Origin: Rhizobium sp. L43
Lineage (GTDB): Bacteria > Pseudomonadota > Alphaproteobacteria > Rhizobiales > Rhizobiaceae
Direction: 5' to 3'
DNA: 64,000 bases
Assembly (NCBI RefSeq): GCF_002531725.1
Contig: NZ_NWSQ01000020.1
Location: 1 to 64,000 of the forward strand
This document shows positions 34,344 to 42,616 of the stretch, in pieces (position 1 is the first letter of the stretch; every line of letters begins with the position of its first letter). Position numbers and translations under genes: made by a program. Below the pieces are notes generated by a model. The model made no database searches. It was given only the letters and a program-made list of their open reading frames with translations, and was not told where the DNA came from.

Positions 34344-35494
34344 GCAGCAGCAACATTACCGCAAACTGGAGCTATCCGACATCGGTCAAGCTCGGCCGGG
34401 GCCGCATCAAGGAACTGGCCGACGCCTGCAAGAGCCTCGGCATCAAGAAGCCGCTGCTCGTCACCGACCGCGGCCTTGCCTCGATGGCGATCACCAAGAA
34501 CGCACTCGATATCCTCGAAGATGCCGGTCTCGGCCGGGCGATCTTTGCCGACGTCGATCCGAACCCGAACGAGAAGAACCTCGATGCCGGCGTCAAGGCC
34601 TTCAAGGATAGCGGCCATGACGGCGTCGTCGCCTTCGGCGGCGGTTCCGGTCTCGATCTCGGCAAGTGCGTCGCCTTCATGGCTGGCCAGACGCGGCCGG
34701 TCTGGGATTTCGAAGATATCGGCGACTGGTGGACGCGCGCGAGCCTCGAGGGCATCGCCCCGATCGTCGCGGTGCCGACGACGGCGGGCACCGGTTCGGA
34801 AGTGGGGCGCGCCAGCGTCATCACCAATTCCGAAACCCATGTGAAGAAGATCATCTTCCATCCGAAGTTCCTGCCCGGCGTCGTCATCTCCGACCCGGAA
34901 CTGACGGTCGGCATGCCGAAGATCATCACCGCCGGCACCGGCATGGATGCCTTCGCCCATTGCCTCGAAGCCTATTCCTCGCCCTTCTATCACCCGATGT
35001 CGGCCGGCATCGCGCTGGAAGGCATGCGGCTCGTCAAGGAATTCCTGCCGCGCGCATATAGGGAAGGCACCGATCTCGAAGCCCGCGCCAACATGATGGC
35101 GGCTGCCGCCATGGGTGCGGTCGCTTTCCAGAAGGGACTCGGCGCCATCCATGCGCTGTCGCATCCGATCGGCGCCGTCTACAACACCCATCACGGCATG
35201 ACCAATGCCGTTGTCATGCCGGCGGTACTGCGCTTCAACCGCAAGGCAATCGAGGAGAAGATCGGCCGCGCTGCCGCCTATCTCGGCATCTCAGGCGGTT
35301 TCGACGGCTTCTACGACTATGTGCTGAAGCTTCGTTCCGAACTCGGGGTGCCGGAAACGCTGTCGGCAATGGGAATCGCGGACGATCGCATCGACGAATT
35401 GTCGGCCATGGCGATCGAGGATCCGAGTGCAGGCGGCAATCCGGTGGCACTGACGCTCGAAAATACCAAGGCGCTTTTCAGGGATTGCTTCTGA
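34340..35494 (+). CDS. iron-containing alcohol dehydrogenase
   Basis: A 384-residue group-III alcohol dehydrogenase. The NAD-binding segment is VVAFGGGSGLDLGK near residues 96-109 and PTTAGTGSEV near 146-155. Metal ligands match FucO spacing: D203, H207 (GMDAFAHCLEAY), H271 and H285 (AIHALSHPIG and YNTHHGMTNA). It ends the amidohydrolase-permease-ligase-ALDH operon and is followed by a clear terminator at 35521. A dedicated alcohol dehydrogenase beside an aldehyde dehydrogenase implies that the substrate carries a primary alcohol, which fits an amino alcohol such as ethanolamine better than a diamine. Confidence 0.92.
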   Translation: MSSSNITANWSYPTSVKLGRGRIKELADACKSLGIKKPLLVTDRGLASMAITKNALDILEDAGLGRAIFADVDPNPNEKNLDAGVKAFKDSGHDGVVAFGGGSGLDLGKCVAFMAGQTRPVWDFEDIGDWWTRASLEGIAPIVAVPTTAGTGSEVGRASVITNSETHVKKIIFHPKFLPGVVISDPELTVGMPKIITAGTGMDAFAHCLEAYSSPFYHPMSAGIALEGMRLVKEFLPRAYREGTDLEARANMMAAAAMGAVAFQKGLGAIHALSHPIGAVYNTHHGMTNAVVMPAVLRFNRKAIEEKIGRAAAYLGISGGFDGFYDYVLKLRSELGVPETLSAMGIADDRIDELSAMAIEDPSAGGNPVALTLENTKALFRDCF

Positions 35495-35520
35495 CGGCAT
35501 AAGAGCGGACCTGCAAATTG

Positions 35521-35552
35521 GCCTGGAAGACCTCGGTTTTCCAGGCTTTTTC
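35521..35552 (+). terminator. rho-independent terminator after alcohol dehydrogenase gene
   Basis: GCCTGGAA (35521-35528) pairs with TTCCAGGC (35539-35546), followed by TTTTT. It ends the catabolic operon 27 bases after the last stop codon. Confidence 0.85.
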
Positions 35553-35723
35553 GTTCCGTCCGTATCCCCAATTTTAGGGATGTGAAAAATACCGGCTGCA
35601 ATTTCGCCGCGCGTGTTTCGAATTTGTTAACCATGATTAGAAAGGATGGATTAACCGCACGATGCTCCGAGGGTGCGTAAAAGAGCGATTCCGGCTCGCA
35701 CCATCTCCTTCCGAGGACCGAAC

Positions 35724-36422
35724 ATGCCTGTCATTACATTCGCAAACACCAAGGGCGGCGCCGGCAAGACGACCGCTGTCCTCCTGCTCGCAACCGAGCT
35801 TGCTCGCAAGGGCTATCGCGTCACCATTCTCGATGCCGATCCACAGCACTGGATTTCGCGCTGGCACGAAATATCGGGTCATGTGCCTAATGTTTCGGTG
35901 ATCGATTTCGTGACCACCGCTTCGCTGCCGCAGCATATCAGCGAGAACAAGCACAATACCGACTATTTCATCGTCGACCTGCCGGGCGCCCGCAATCCGC
36001 TGCTCGCCACCGCCGTCGGTCTTTCCGACCACGTGCTGATCCCGATCCAGGGCTGTGCGATGGATGCGCGCGGCGGTGCGCAGGTGCTCGAACTGCTGCA
36101 GTATCTCGACGAGAAGGCGGGCATCAAGATCGGTCATTCGGTGGTGCTGACCCGCGTCAACTCGATGGTGACGACGCGGGCGCTGCAAGTCGTCAAGTCG
36201 CTGCTCAGCGAGCGGCACGTGCCGGTGCTGGACACGGCCATCATCGAACGCTCCGCCTTTCGCGACATCTTCGACTGTGGCGGCACGCTGCACACGATCG
36301 ACCCGACGCGTGTCAGCAATCTCGACAAGGCGCGTGAAAACGCCACCTGTTTTGCCGAGGAAATGATGCGCAAGCTGCCTGTCAGGCTGACCGCATCGGC
36401 GCGGATGGCGACGGCGGCCTGA
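35724..36422 (+). CDS. ParA family ATPase, orphan
   Basis: A 232-residue P-loop ATPase with the deviant Walker A NTKGGAGKTTAVLLLA (residues ~7-22), Walker A' LDADPQHW near 37-44 and Walker B FIVDLPGARN near 80-89. This is the ParA/MinD/VirC1 type. The start at 35724 (MPVITFANTK) has gagga upstream and is the family N-terminus. No ParB-like gene is adjacent and the flanks are unrelated operons, so this is not the chromosomal parAB locus. VirC1-like orphan ParAs occur in rhizobia. It may position a protein complex or plasmid component; partner unknown. Confidence 0.85.
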   Translation: MPVITFANTKGGAGKTTAVLLLATELARKGYRVTILDADPQHWISRWHEISGHVPNVSVIDFVTTASLPQHISENKHNTDYFIVDLPGARNPLLATAVGLSDHVLIPIQGCAMDARGGAQVLELLQYLDEKAGIKIGHSVVLTRVNSMVTTRALQVVKSLLSERHVPVLDTAIIERSAFRDIFDCGGTLHTIDPTRVSNLDKARENATCFAEEMMRKLPVRLTASARMATAA

Positions 36423-36472
36423 CAGATCCGGCATCCTTAGACGAATGCGTCCGGTTCGCCCGCGACGCGTCT

Positions 36473-37228
36473 TTAGGCGCTTGCCGTGCGGCGGCCATCA
36501 TTGAGAGAATGAGCCAGAAGGTCGGAAAGGCGCCTTTTGACTCCGGCCAATTCGTCCGACATGCGATTGCGTTGCCGCGGCAGGCCTATATCGACCACTT
36601 CCAGAATGCGTCCCGGCCAGGGGCGCATCACGACGACGCGGTCTGCCATAAACGCGGCCTCTTCGATGTCGTGCGTGACCAGCAGCATCGTCGTGGTATT
36701 CACGCGCCATAGATCGATCAGATGATCCTGGAGTTCGACACGCGTCATCGCATCGAGGGCCGAGAAGGGCTCGTCCAATAAAAGCACTGATGGTTTCGTC
36801 ACGAGAGCGCGCGCCAAGGCCACGCGTTGCGCCTGCCCGCCGGATAGTTCCTTGATCCAGCGCTTCTCGTAGCCGGCAAGGCCGATCTTCTCCAGGGCTG
36901 CCGATACCTGCTTGTCGCGTTCGCCGCTTGCCAGATGACGCAGGCCGAAACCGATATTCTCGGCGACCGTCAACCAGGGAAAGAGCCGAGGCTCCTGGAA
37001 GACGAGGTTCACGAGGGCATCCGGCTCCGTCAGCCGCCGTCCCTCCAGGCTGATTTCGCCCTGGGTGGGTGCTTCCAGGCCCGACAACAGCCTCAGAAGA
37101 GTGCTCTTGCCGCAGCCCGACCCTCCAATGACTGCGATCAGCTCGCCCTTTCCGACGCTCAGGGAAAAATCCTGCAGCGCATGCGTTCCGTTGGGATAGA
37201 TCTTCGATAGAGAACGGATATCGAGCAT
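36473..37228 (-). CDS. ABC transporter ATP-binding protein (SsuB/TauB-like)
   Basis: A 251-residue ATPase of the nitrate/sulfonate/taurine importer class. Walker A GGSGCGKST near residue 37, signature ELSGGQAQRVALARAL, Walker B VLLLDEPFSALD and VTHDIEEAAFMADRVVVM are intact, and no TOBE domain follows, as in SsuB. The ATG at 37228 shares one base with the permease stop (TGATG). The open frame runs on upstream through the permease gene, but that part is not coding. Order binding protein - permease - ATPase on the minus strand. Aliphatic sulfonate or taurine import is the likely role. Confidence 0.9.
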   Translation of the reverse strand: MLDIRSLSKIYPNGTHALQDFSLSVGKGELIAVIGGSGCGKSTLLRLLSGLEAPTQGEISLEGRRLTEPDALVNLVFQEPRLFPWLTVAENIGFGLRHLASGERDKQVSAALEKIGLAGYEKRWIKELSGGQAQRVALARALVTKPSVLLLDEPFSALDAMTRVELQDHLIDLWRVNTTTMLLVTHDIEEAAFMADRVVVMRPWPGRILEVVDIGLPRQRNRMSDELAGVKRRLSDLLAHSLNDGRRTASA

Positions 37229-38067
37229 CAGATCCCGCTCGCATGGTTGTCGCGCCAGCGCAGAAACGGCGCGGTTGCAATCAGAAGCAGGCTGTCGGTC
37301 GCCTTGCCGACAATGGCAAAGATCAAGATGGCGGCGAGGATCTGATCCGGTTTCCCGAGCTGCTGCCCGTCCACCAGGAGATATCCCAGGCCCTCCGACG
37401 CGCCCATGAATTCCGCCGCGACGACGAACATCCAACCGAGACCCAAGCCGGCGCGCAGGGCAAGGATATAGTCGGGTAGAACTGCCGGCAGCAGGATCAG
37501 TCGAATGAGCTCGAACCCGGAAAGCCGGAAGACGCGGCCGACCTCGACGATGCGCCTGTCGACGCCGACGACGGCGCCATAGACCCCGAGATAGACTGGA
37601 AAGAAGACGCCGACGCCAATCAAGGCGACTTTGGAGGCTTCGAAAATGCCGAACCACAGGATGAACAGCGGCACCCAGGCAATAGACGGAATGGCTCTGA
37701 GGGCCTGCAGGCTCGGATCGAGCAGCCGTGCGAGCAATTTGGAGGAGCCGGTCAGCGCCCCGAGCACAGTTCCCGCCAGGGACCCGAAGGCAAAACCGAT
37801 CGCCACTCTGCGCAGTGTCGCACCGACATGGGTAGCCAGATCGCCGGATGCGGCCAGTGCATAGACCGTATAGAGAATCTTCGAGGGCGGAGGCATCAAG
37901 CGGCCGCCGACGATCCCCGTGCGGACGAGGATCTCCCAGGCGGCAAACAATGCGAGTGGAAACACGATCCCGACGATCGGGTGATCGAAAGGCGAGACCC
38001 GGCGCTGCCGGATCTCCCTTTCCGTTTCGGTATTGCGCCATGATAGCGCGATGTCGACCAACGACAT
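37228..38067 (-). CDS. ABC transporter permease (SsuC/TauC-like)
   Basis: A 279-residue inner-membrane permease with about six helices. The BPD_transp-1 loop VEVGRVFRLSGFELIRLILLPAVLPD lies near residues 178-203 and ends in the LGWMFVVAAEFMGASEGLGYLL segment typical of the SsuC/TauC/NrtB family. It lies between the binding-protein gene (21-base gap) and the ATPase gene (one-base overlap). Sulfonate-class import into the cytoplasm is expected; no desulfonating enzyme gene such as ssuD is adjacent. Confidence 0.9.
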   Translation of the reverse strand: MSLVDIALSWRNTETEREIRQRRVSPFDHPIVGIVFPLALFAAWEILVRTGIVGGRLMPPPSKILYTVYALAASGDLATHVGATLRRVAIGFAFGSLAGTVLGALTGSSKLLARLLDPSLQALRAIPSIAWVPLFILWFGIFEASKVALIGVGVFFPVYLGVYGAVVGVDRRIVEVGRVFRLSGFELIRLILLPAVLPDYILALRAGLGLGWMFVVAAEFMGASEGLGYLLVDGQQLGKPDQILAAILIFAIVGKATDSLLLIATAPFLRWRDNHASGI

Positions 38068-38088
38068 GGGAATGTGTTTCCTATCGCG

Positions 38089-39057
38089 TCATTGGCCGAG
38101 AGCGGCGGAGGCGAAGCTGGGATCGATCAGCGTGGAGACGACCTTTTTGACATCGACATCCGCCTTGATGACATCCGCCTTTTGCAGAGCAAGGCCTGCG
38201 GCTTCGATCGTCTCGCGCTGGGCATCGCCGATCACGGAATAGCCGAGGTTCGTGCGCTCCAGTTGGCGCTCAATCACGGTATCGGGCAGTTTGGTGGCGG
38301 CAACGAGGGCGGCTTTGAGCTTGGCCGGATCTTTCAGAGCCTCAGTGCGGGCCTTCTCGTAGGAGGCAAGCACGCGTTTGACGATGTCGGGATGCGCGGC
38401 GGCAAACTCCTCGCGCACGTTGAGAACGCCCCAGCTGTTGTTCTCCGGCTTGCGATAAAAGAGAACATCGCCATCTTCGATCTCGGCGGAGGCCATGATG
38501 GGATCGAGGCCCGCCCAGGCATCGACGTCACCGCGCTTCAGCGCAAGGCGGCCGTCCGCATGCTGCAGCAGAACAAGCGAAACATCCTTTTCGGTGAGGC
38601 CGGCATCGGCAAGCGCGCGTACCAGGAAAATATGCGGATCGGTGCCGCGCGTCACGGCGATGGACTTGCCCTTGAGGTCCTCGACCTTGGCAATGCCGGT
38701 ATCCCTACGGGTGACGAGCGCGGTCCATTCCGGACGCGAATAGACGTAGATGGATTTGATCGGATTGCCGTTGACGCGGCCGATCAGTGCCGCCGCACCT
38801 GCCGTCGAGCCAAAGTCGAGGGAGCCGGCATTCAGGAATTCCAGGGCTTTGTTGGAGCCCGCGGACTGGACCCAGGTTATCTTGATCCCGTCCTTTTCGA
38901 ATTCCTTTTCCAGGATGCTTTCATCCTTCAGAATGAGGCTGACCGGGTTGTAGGTTGCCCAGTCCACGCGAATTTCCGAGACATCGGCAGCCTGTGCCGT
39001 GCCGACTGCGACCAAACCCGCGAACACGCTCAAAGCCAAGCGAACAAACGATTTCAT
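38089..39057 (-). CDS. aliphatic sulfonate-type substrate-binding protein (SsuA-like)
   Basis: A 322-residue periplasmic binding protein. A Sec signal peptide spans residues 1-23 (LALSVFAGLVAVGTAQAAD). SsuA/TauA/NMT1-class features include VDWATYNPVSLIL, AGSNKALEFLNAGSLDFGST at ~65-85, DLKGKSIAVTRGTDPHIFLVRAL and GDVDAWAGLDPIMA. The upstream region (39058-39180) is AT-rich and probably holds the promoter. Sulfur limitation (CysB-like control) is common for this class, but I see no specific regulatory site. Confidence 0.9.
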   Translation of the reverse strand: MKSFVRLALSVFAGLVAVGTAQAADVSEIRVDWATYNPVSLILKDESILEKEFEKDGIKITWVQSAGSNKALEFLNAGSLDFGSTAGAAALIGRVNGNPIKSIYVYSRPEWTALVTRRDTGIAKVEDLKGKSIAVTRGTDPHIFLVRALADAGLTEKDVSLVLLQHADGRLALKRGDVDAWAGLDPIMASAEIEDGDVLFYRKPENNSWGVLNVREEFAAAHPDIVKRVLASYEKARTEALKDPAKLKAALVAATKLPDTVIERQLERTNLGYSVIGDAQRETIEAAGLALQKADVIKADVDVKKVVSTLIDPSFASAALGQ

Positions 39058-39237
39058 ACGACCTCCTAAATGTCAGTAGATGAAATCTACAGATTTTATA
39101 GCTTTTGGCGCGCTTTCAGGTTCCAAACTTTGAAACGGGAGAGCAAATTTGAACTGCCGTCGCGGCCGCGGCTAGATTGTTGTGTCAAAAAGCGGAAGCA
39201 ATAGCCTGGCCGCGCCAAGGTCAATCCCGTTCTGCGG

Positions 39238-40638
39238 TCAGTCGACGAACTCGACCGTCACGCCAGGCTTGACCATCTTGGCAAGCTCGGTTGCGTCCCA
39301 ATTGGTCAGGCGGATGCAGCCGTGGCTCTGGGTGCGGCCGATCTTCGAGGGCTCGGGCGTGCCGTGGATGCCGTAGGTCGGCTTCGAAAGCGCCATCCAG
39401 ACGGTGCCGACGGGGCCGTTCGGGCCGGGCGGAATGTTGAGGATCTTGTCGTTGGCGCCCTGCTGGAAATTGATCTTCGGATTATAGGTATAACCGGGAT
39501 TGAGGGCGACACGCTCGACATTGACCAGGCCCGACGGAGAGGGAGTGTCGGTGGAGCCGATCGATGCCGGATAGGCGGCGAGGAGGTTGCCGGCGCCGTC
39601 ATAGGCGAAGACCTGCTTGCGGCCCTTGTCGGCGATGATGCGGGCGACTTCACCGCTTTTCGGCTCGCCGGGATTAACGACCTTGATGACGGTGCCGGGC
39701 ACGCTGAAATCGGCGCCGGCGTTCATCTCCTTGAGGAAGGCCTCGTCCATGTGGAAGCGCTCGGCCAGCATTTCGGTGGTCGAGGTATAGGCAAGCGACG
39801 GCAGCAGCGCCTTCTGCGAATAATCTTCCGGGATCTGGGCGACGAAGGGACCGGCGGCATCGGCCGGCGTGATCGTGTAGCTGACGACGGGCAGGCCGCC
39901 GTTCATGCGCAGCTCTTCCAGAATGGCATCGGTGTCGTTGGGATCGAGCTTCGACCCGGTCATCTGGTCATAGGCATAGATGCCCTTGGTGACGTTTGAG
40001 CCCATATGGCCGTCGATGACGCCGGGAGAGATGCCGGCGCGGTCGAGGAACACCTGCAGTGCGACGATCTCGGGCTTCGACTTGTTCTTCAGCGTGATGA
40101 CGGGTTCGTCGGGTGCTGCCTTCGGCGCGTCGGCAGGCGGGATCTGCTGGTCGGGCTCGATCGAGGCGTAGTCGTCGTTCGGCTGCGGATTGCCGATGCT
40201 GTTGTCTTCGGGATAGGGCTGGTCGCCGAGCGGCTGGCGTTCGATCGCCGCATCGCGCGGAATGCCGCCGGTGACCGCACCGCGCTCGGAGTAACGGGTG
40301 TCGCCATAGGTGTTGTCGTCGGCATAATAGGGATCGTTGCCGTTCTGGTCGGCATAGACATCGCGCGGGCCGGGCCGCGGCGGATAGTAGCCGCGGGCGC
40401 GCATCTCGGTGGCGACGACGTTGCCGTAGTCGTCGATCAGCACGCGGTTGCCGCTGCGGTCGCGGGCGTAGATATAGCCGCGCGGGACATAGTCGAGGAT
40501 TTCGCCGTTCGGCGTCACCAGCACGACATCGCTCTGGCGGCGGTCGCGGAACTGCTGCGCGCCTGCCTCCGGCGCTGCAGCCGCAATGGCCGCCAGCACG
40601 GCCGCAAGCGAAAATGCCGACTTCAAAAAGCGATTCAC
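39238..40638 (-). CDS. L,D-transpeptidase (YkuD domain)
   Basis: A 466-residue periplasmic cell-wall enzyme. The GTG at 40638 (NRFLKSAFSLAAVL) starts a clear signal peptide ending at AGAQQ; gagg lies nine bases upstream. A long Pro/Asp-rich linker (~75-190) follows, then a peptidoglycan-binding-like segment (VALQVFLDRAGISPGVIDGHMG). The catalytic YkuD domain is at ~330-466. The active-site motif HGTPEPSKIGRTQSHGCIRLTNWD near 435-455 holds the nucleophile Cys and both histidines. It makes 3-3 crosslinks or attaches lipoproteins to peptidoglycan, a role prominent in Rhizobiales envelopes. Confidence 0.92.
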   Translation of the reverse strand: MNRFLKSAFSLAAVLAAIAAAAPEAGAQQFRDRRQSDVVLVTPNGEILDYVPRGYIYARDRSGNRVLIDDYGNVVATEMRARGYYPPRPGPRDVYADQNGNDPYYADDNTYGDTRYSERGAVTGGIPRDAAIERQPLGDQPYPEDNSIGNPQPNDDYASIEPDQQIPPADAPKAAPDEPVITLKNKSKPEIVALQVFLDRAGISPGVIDGHMGSNVTKGIYAYDQMTGSKLDPNDTDAILEELRMNGGLPVVSYTITPADAAGPFVAQIPEDYSQKALLPSLAYTSTTEMLAERFHMDEAFLKEMNAGADFSVPGTVIKVVNPGEPKSGEVARIIADKGRKQVFAYDGAGNLLAAYPASIGSTDTPSPSGLVNVERVALNPGYTYNPKINFQQGANDKILNIPPGPNGPVGTVWMALSKPTYGIHGTPEPSKIGRTQSHGCIRLTNWDATELAKMVKPGVTVEFVD

Positions 40639-40892
40639 GTCTGAAAACCTCGAACAGTGACTGGCAGACACACACCTGCGAATTTTGACGCTAGTGTGGA
40701 ATTTATGAAAGCGTGCTGAACAAAATATGAAAATCACTAAGATTTCCTTTTACTCATAAACGTTTGCGTCTCTGTGTCGGTTCCGCAAACTCCACACTTA
40801 CGGCAAAAACACCAGATGGCGGCGGCGCTAATTGACGAAAGGCGGTGCGAAACCTAACGCTACGGCTGATATAAACTCTTGAGGAGATTGCG

Positions 40893-41732
40893 ATGATCGA
40901 ATTTGCCGCCGCAAGCGGGCCGCGCCTGATGCTCGATGAAACATCGGTGCTGGATATCGGCGGATGCATCATCGAAGGCATCGATATTGCGCCGAAGCGC
41001 GCCATTCCCGACGACGGCGATCCGCGAATCGATCATTCGCTCGAAGGCTTCCTCTTCACGTGCGGGCCGGATCATATCCGCCACCGCCAGCCGATCGCCG
41101 GCCGGGCCGACGGCCAGGTCTATCCGCTGCACGGATCGGCCTCCGGCCATGCGGCCAAGGTGCTGTGGACGAAATATGAAAACGGCAATGCCGAATGCCG
41201 CGCCGATATCGACATCGTGACCGTCGAGGGACTGCCCCAGCGCATCGAGCGGCTGTGGCGCATCGACGGGGCGACCGGCGAGGTGCGGCTCGAGGATCGG
41301 GTGGTCAATACCAGCGACCAGACGGTGCCGACTTTCCTGATGTATCACATCAACACCGGCGGCAAATGGCTGGACGAGGGCACGCGGCTCGAAGGCCGGA
41401 TGCTGGAGAATGGCGGTTTCCCCTGGACATTCGGCGAAGAACCGGGCGGCATCTTCTGCTTGGCGGCCCCGGCAACGGACGAGGGCTTCGCGGAAATCCG
41501 CCTCGGGCCCATCGCCGCGATCGGCGGCAGGACGCTCAGCGTGCGCTTCCGCGCCGACACGCTGCCCTATCTGCAGGTGTGGCGGAACCAGAAGGCGCCG
41601 GCCCATATCATCGGCATCGAGCCGGTTTCGCATCGCTGGGTGTTGCGTGACGAGCTTCAGGCCGCCGGCGAGTTCAATCTGCTGGCGCCCGGCGAGAGCC
41701 GCAGCTATGCGCTGAGCTTTACCTTCCTGTGA
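40893..41732 (+). CDS. DUF4432 aldose-1-epimerase-like protein
   Basis: A 279-residue protein with a galactose-mutarotase-like beta-sandwich pattern: SLEGFLFTCGPDHIRHRQPI near residues 50-70, YPLHGSASGHAAKVL with the family His near 77-91, and FLMYHINTGGKWLDEGTR near 148-165. These match DUF4432, a relative of aldose 1-epimerases. gaggag precedes the start. It may interconvert sugar anomers in the cytoplasm; the natural sugar is unknown. The gene is divergent from the L,D-transpeptidase gene and followed by two small genes on the same strand. Confidence 0.8.
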   Translation: MIEFAAASGPRLMLDETSVLDIGGCIIEGIDIAPKRAIPDDGDPRIDHSLEGFLFTCGPDHIRHRQPIAGRADGQVYPLHGSASGHAAKVLWTKYENGNAECRADIDIVTVEGLPQRIERLWRIDGATGEVRLEDRVVNTSDQTVPTFLMYHINTGGKWLDEGTRLEGRMLENGGFPWTFGEEPGGIFCLAAPATDEGFAEIRLGPIAAIGGRTLSVRFRADTLPYLQVWRNQKAPAHIIGIEPVSHRWVLRDELQAAGEFNLLAPGESRSYALSFTFL

Positions 41733-41803
41733 GCGAAGTGTTGTTGACGCTGGCAGACCTCCGTCGTAGACCTTCAGCCCACGATTTTTGAGGAGACAAG
41801 ACG

Positions 41804-42142
41804 ATGGATATTCGCCAGATCGACGATGAATATTCGGTTTCGGGCCAGATCACGCTGGAGGAACTCGACGAGATCAAGGCGCTCGGGTTCAAATCGATCG
41901 TCTGCCACCGTCCCGACCACGAAAGCCCCGATCAGACGTCGTTCTCCGTCATCGAGGCGCGCGCTAGGGAGATCGGCCTCGAGATCGCCCATGTGCCTGT
42001 CGGACCGATGGGCGTGACCGAGGAAGCGGTGCAGGGCATGGTCGATGCGCTCGACGAATTCCCGCGGCCGATGCTCGGCTATTGCCGCTCCGGCGCCCGC
42101 TCGACGGCGATCTATCAGAAGACCCACCATATCCGCAGCTAG
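41804..42142 (+). CDS. TIGR01244 family phosphatase-like protein
   Basis: A 112-residue protein of the beta-lactamase-hydrolase-like / DUF442 family. It starts MDIRQIDDEYSVSGQITLEELD. FKSIVCHRPDHESPDQTSF, a conserved HVPVGPMGVTEEAVQGM helix and a nucleophile loop GYCRSGARSTAIY near residues 85-97 follow. The CRSGxRS loop resembles dual-specificity phosphatases. In many rhizobia this domain is fused to a sulfur-dioxygenase-like (Blh) lactamase domain; here it is free-standing. aggagac precedes the start. Phosphatase activity is likely but unproven. Confidence 0.85.
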   Translation: MDIRQIDDEYSVSGQITLEELDEIKALGFKSIVCHRPDHESPDQTSFSVIEARAREIGLEIAHVPVGPMGVTEEAVQGMVDALDEFPRPMLGYCRSGARSTAIYQKTHHIRS

Positions 42143-42211
42143 GCTCCGTTCCGGCTGCCGATTTCCGGCGCTGCGTCGCAGCGCCATCCCCTTCCATTCA
42201 CTCAGGAGACT

Positions 42212-42559
42212 ATGATGAGCATTAAGCGTATCGACGTCGGCGCGCGCATGAGCGGCGCCGTCATTCACGGCAACACGGTCTATCTCGCAGGCCAGGTCGG
42301 CGAGGGCGAAAGTGTTACCGATCAGTGCAAGTCTGCACTTGCCGAAGTCGACCGCCTGCTGGCTGCATCTGGCAGCAACAAGTCGAAGATCCTGCAGACG
42401 ATCGTCTATCTCTCCGACATCGCCTATTTCGCCGAAATGAACGCCGCCTGGGAAGCCTGGATCGATCCGGCCAATCCGCCGGCGCGCGCCACCAGCGAAG
42501 CCAAGCTCGCAGCGCCGAAATACAAGGTCGAGTTCATCGTCACCGCCGCGATCGACTAA
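42212..42559 (+). CDS. RidA family protein
   Basis: A 115-residue YjgF/YER057c/UK114-type protein: IHGNTVYLAGQVGEGESV at ~19-36, EVDRLLAASGSNKSKILQTIVYLSDIAYFAEMN and PPARATSEAKLAAPKYKVEFIVTAA at the C-terminus. Canonical RidA deaminates reactive 2-aminoacrylate. This subgroup lacks the full canonical C-terminal Arg-containing signature, so an imine-deaminase role is possible but not certain. caggagac precedes the start. It is followed by a strong terminator. Confidence 0.88.
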   Translation: MMSIKRIDVGARMSGAVIHGNTVYLAGQVGEGESVTDQCKSALAEVDRLLAASGSNKSKILQTIVYLSDIAYFAEMNAAWEAWIDPANPPARATSEAKLAAPKYKVEFIVTAAID

Positions 42560-42580
42560 AAACGTTTTAAATTGGTTGAA

Positions 42581-42616
42581 GCCGGTGAGTTCAATTCACG
42601 AACTCACCGGCTTTTT
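42581..42616 (+). terminator. rho-independent terminator after ridA-like gene
   Basis: GCCGGTGAGTTC (42581-42592) pairs with GAACTCACCGGC (42600-42611), then TTTTTG. The right arm overlaps the last codons of the convergent TPP-enzyme gene (stop at 42604). Confidence 0.88.

Noticed and set aside
36473..38041. A single 522-residue protein covering the sulfonate ATPase and part of the permease gene
   Set aside because: Only the C-terminal 251 residues resemble a protein (SsuB-like). The N-terminal part is an out-of-frame reading of the permease gene, which has its own good start at 38067.
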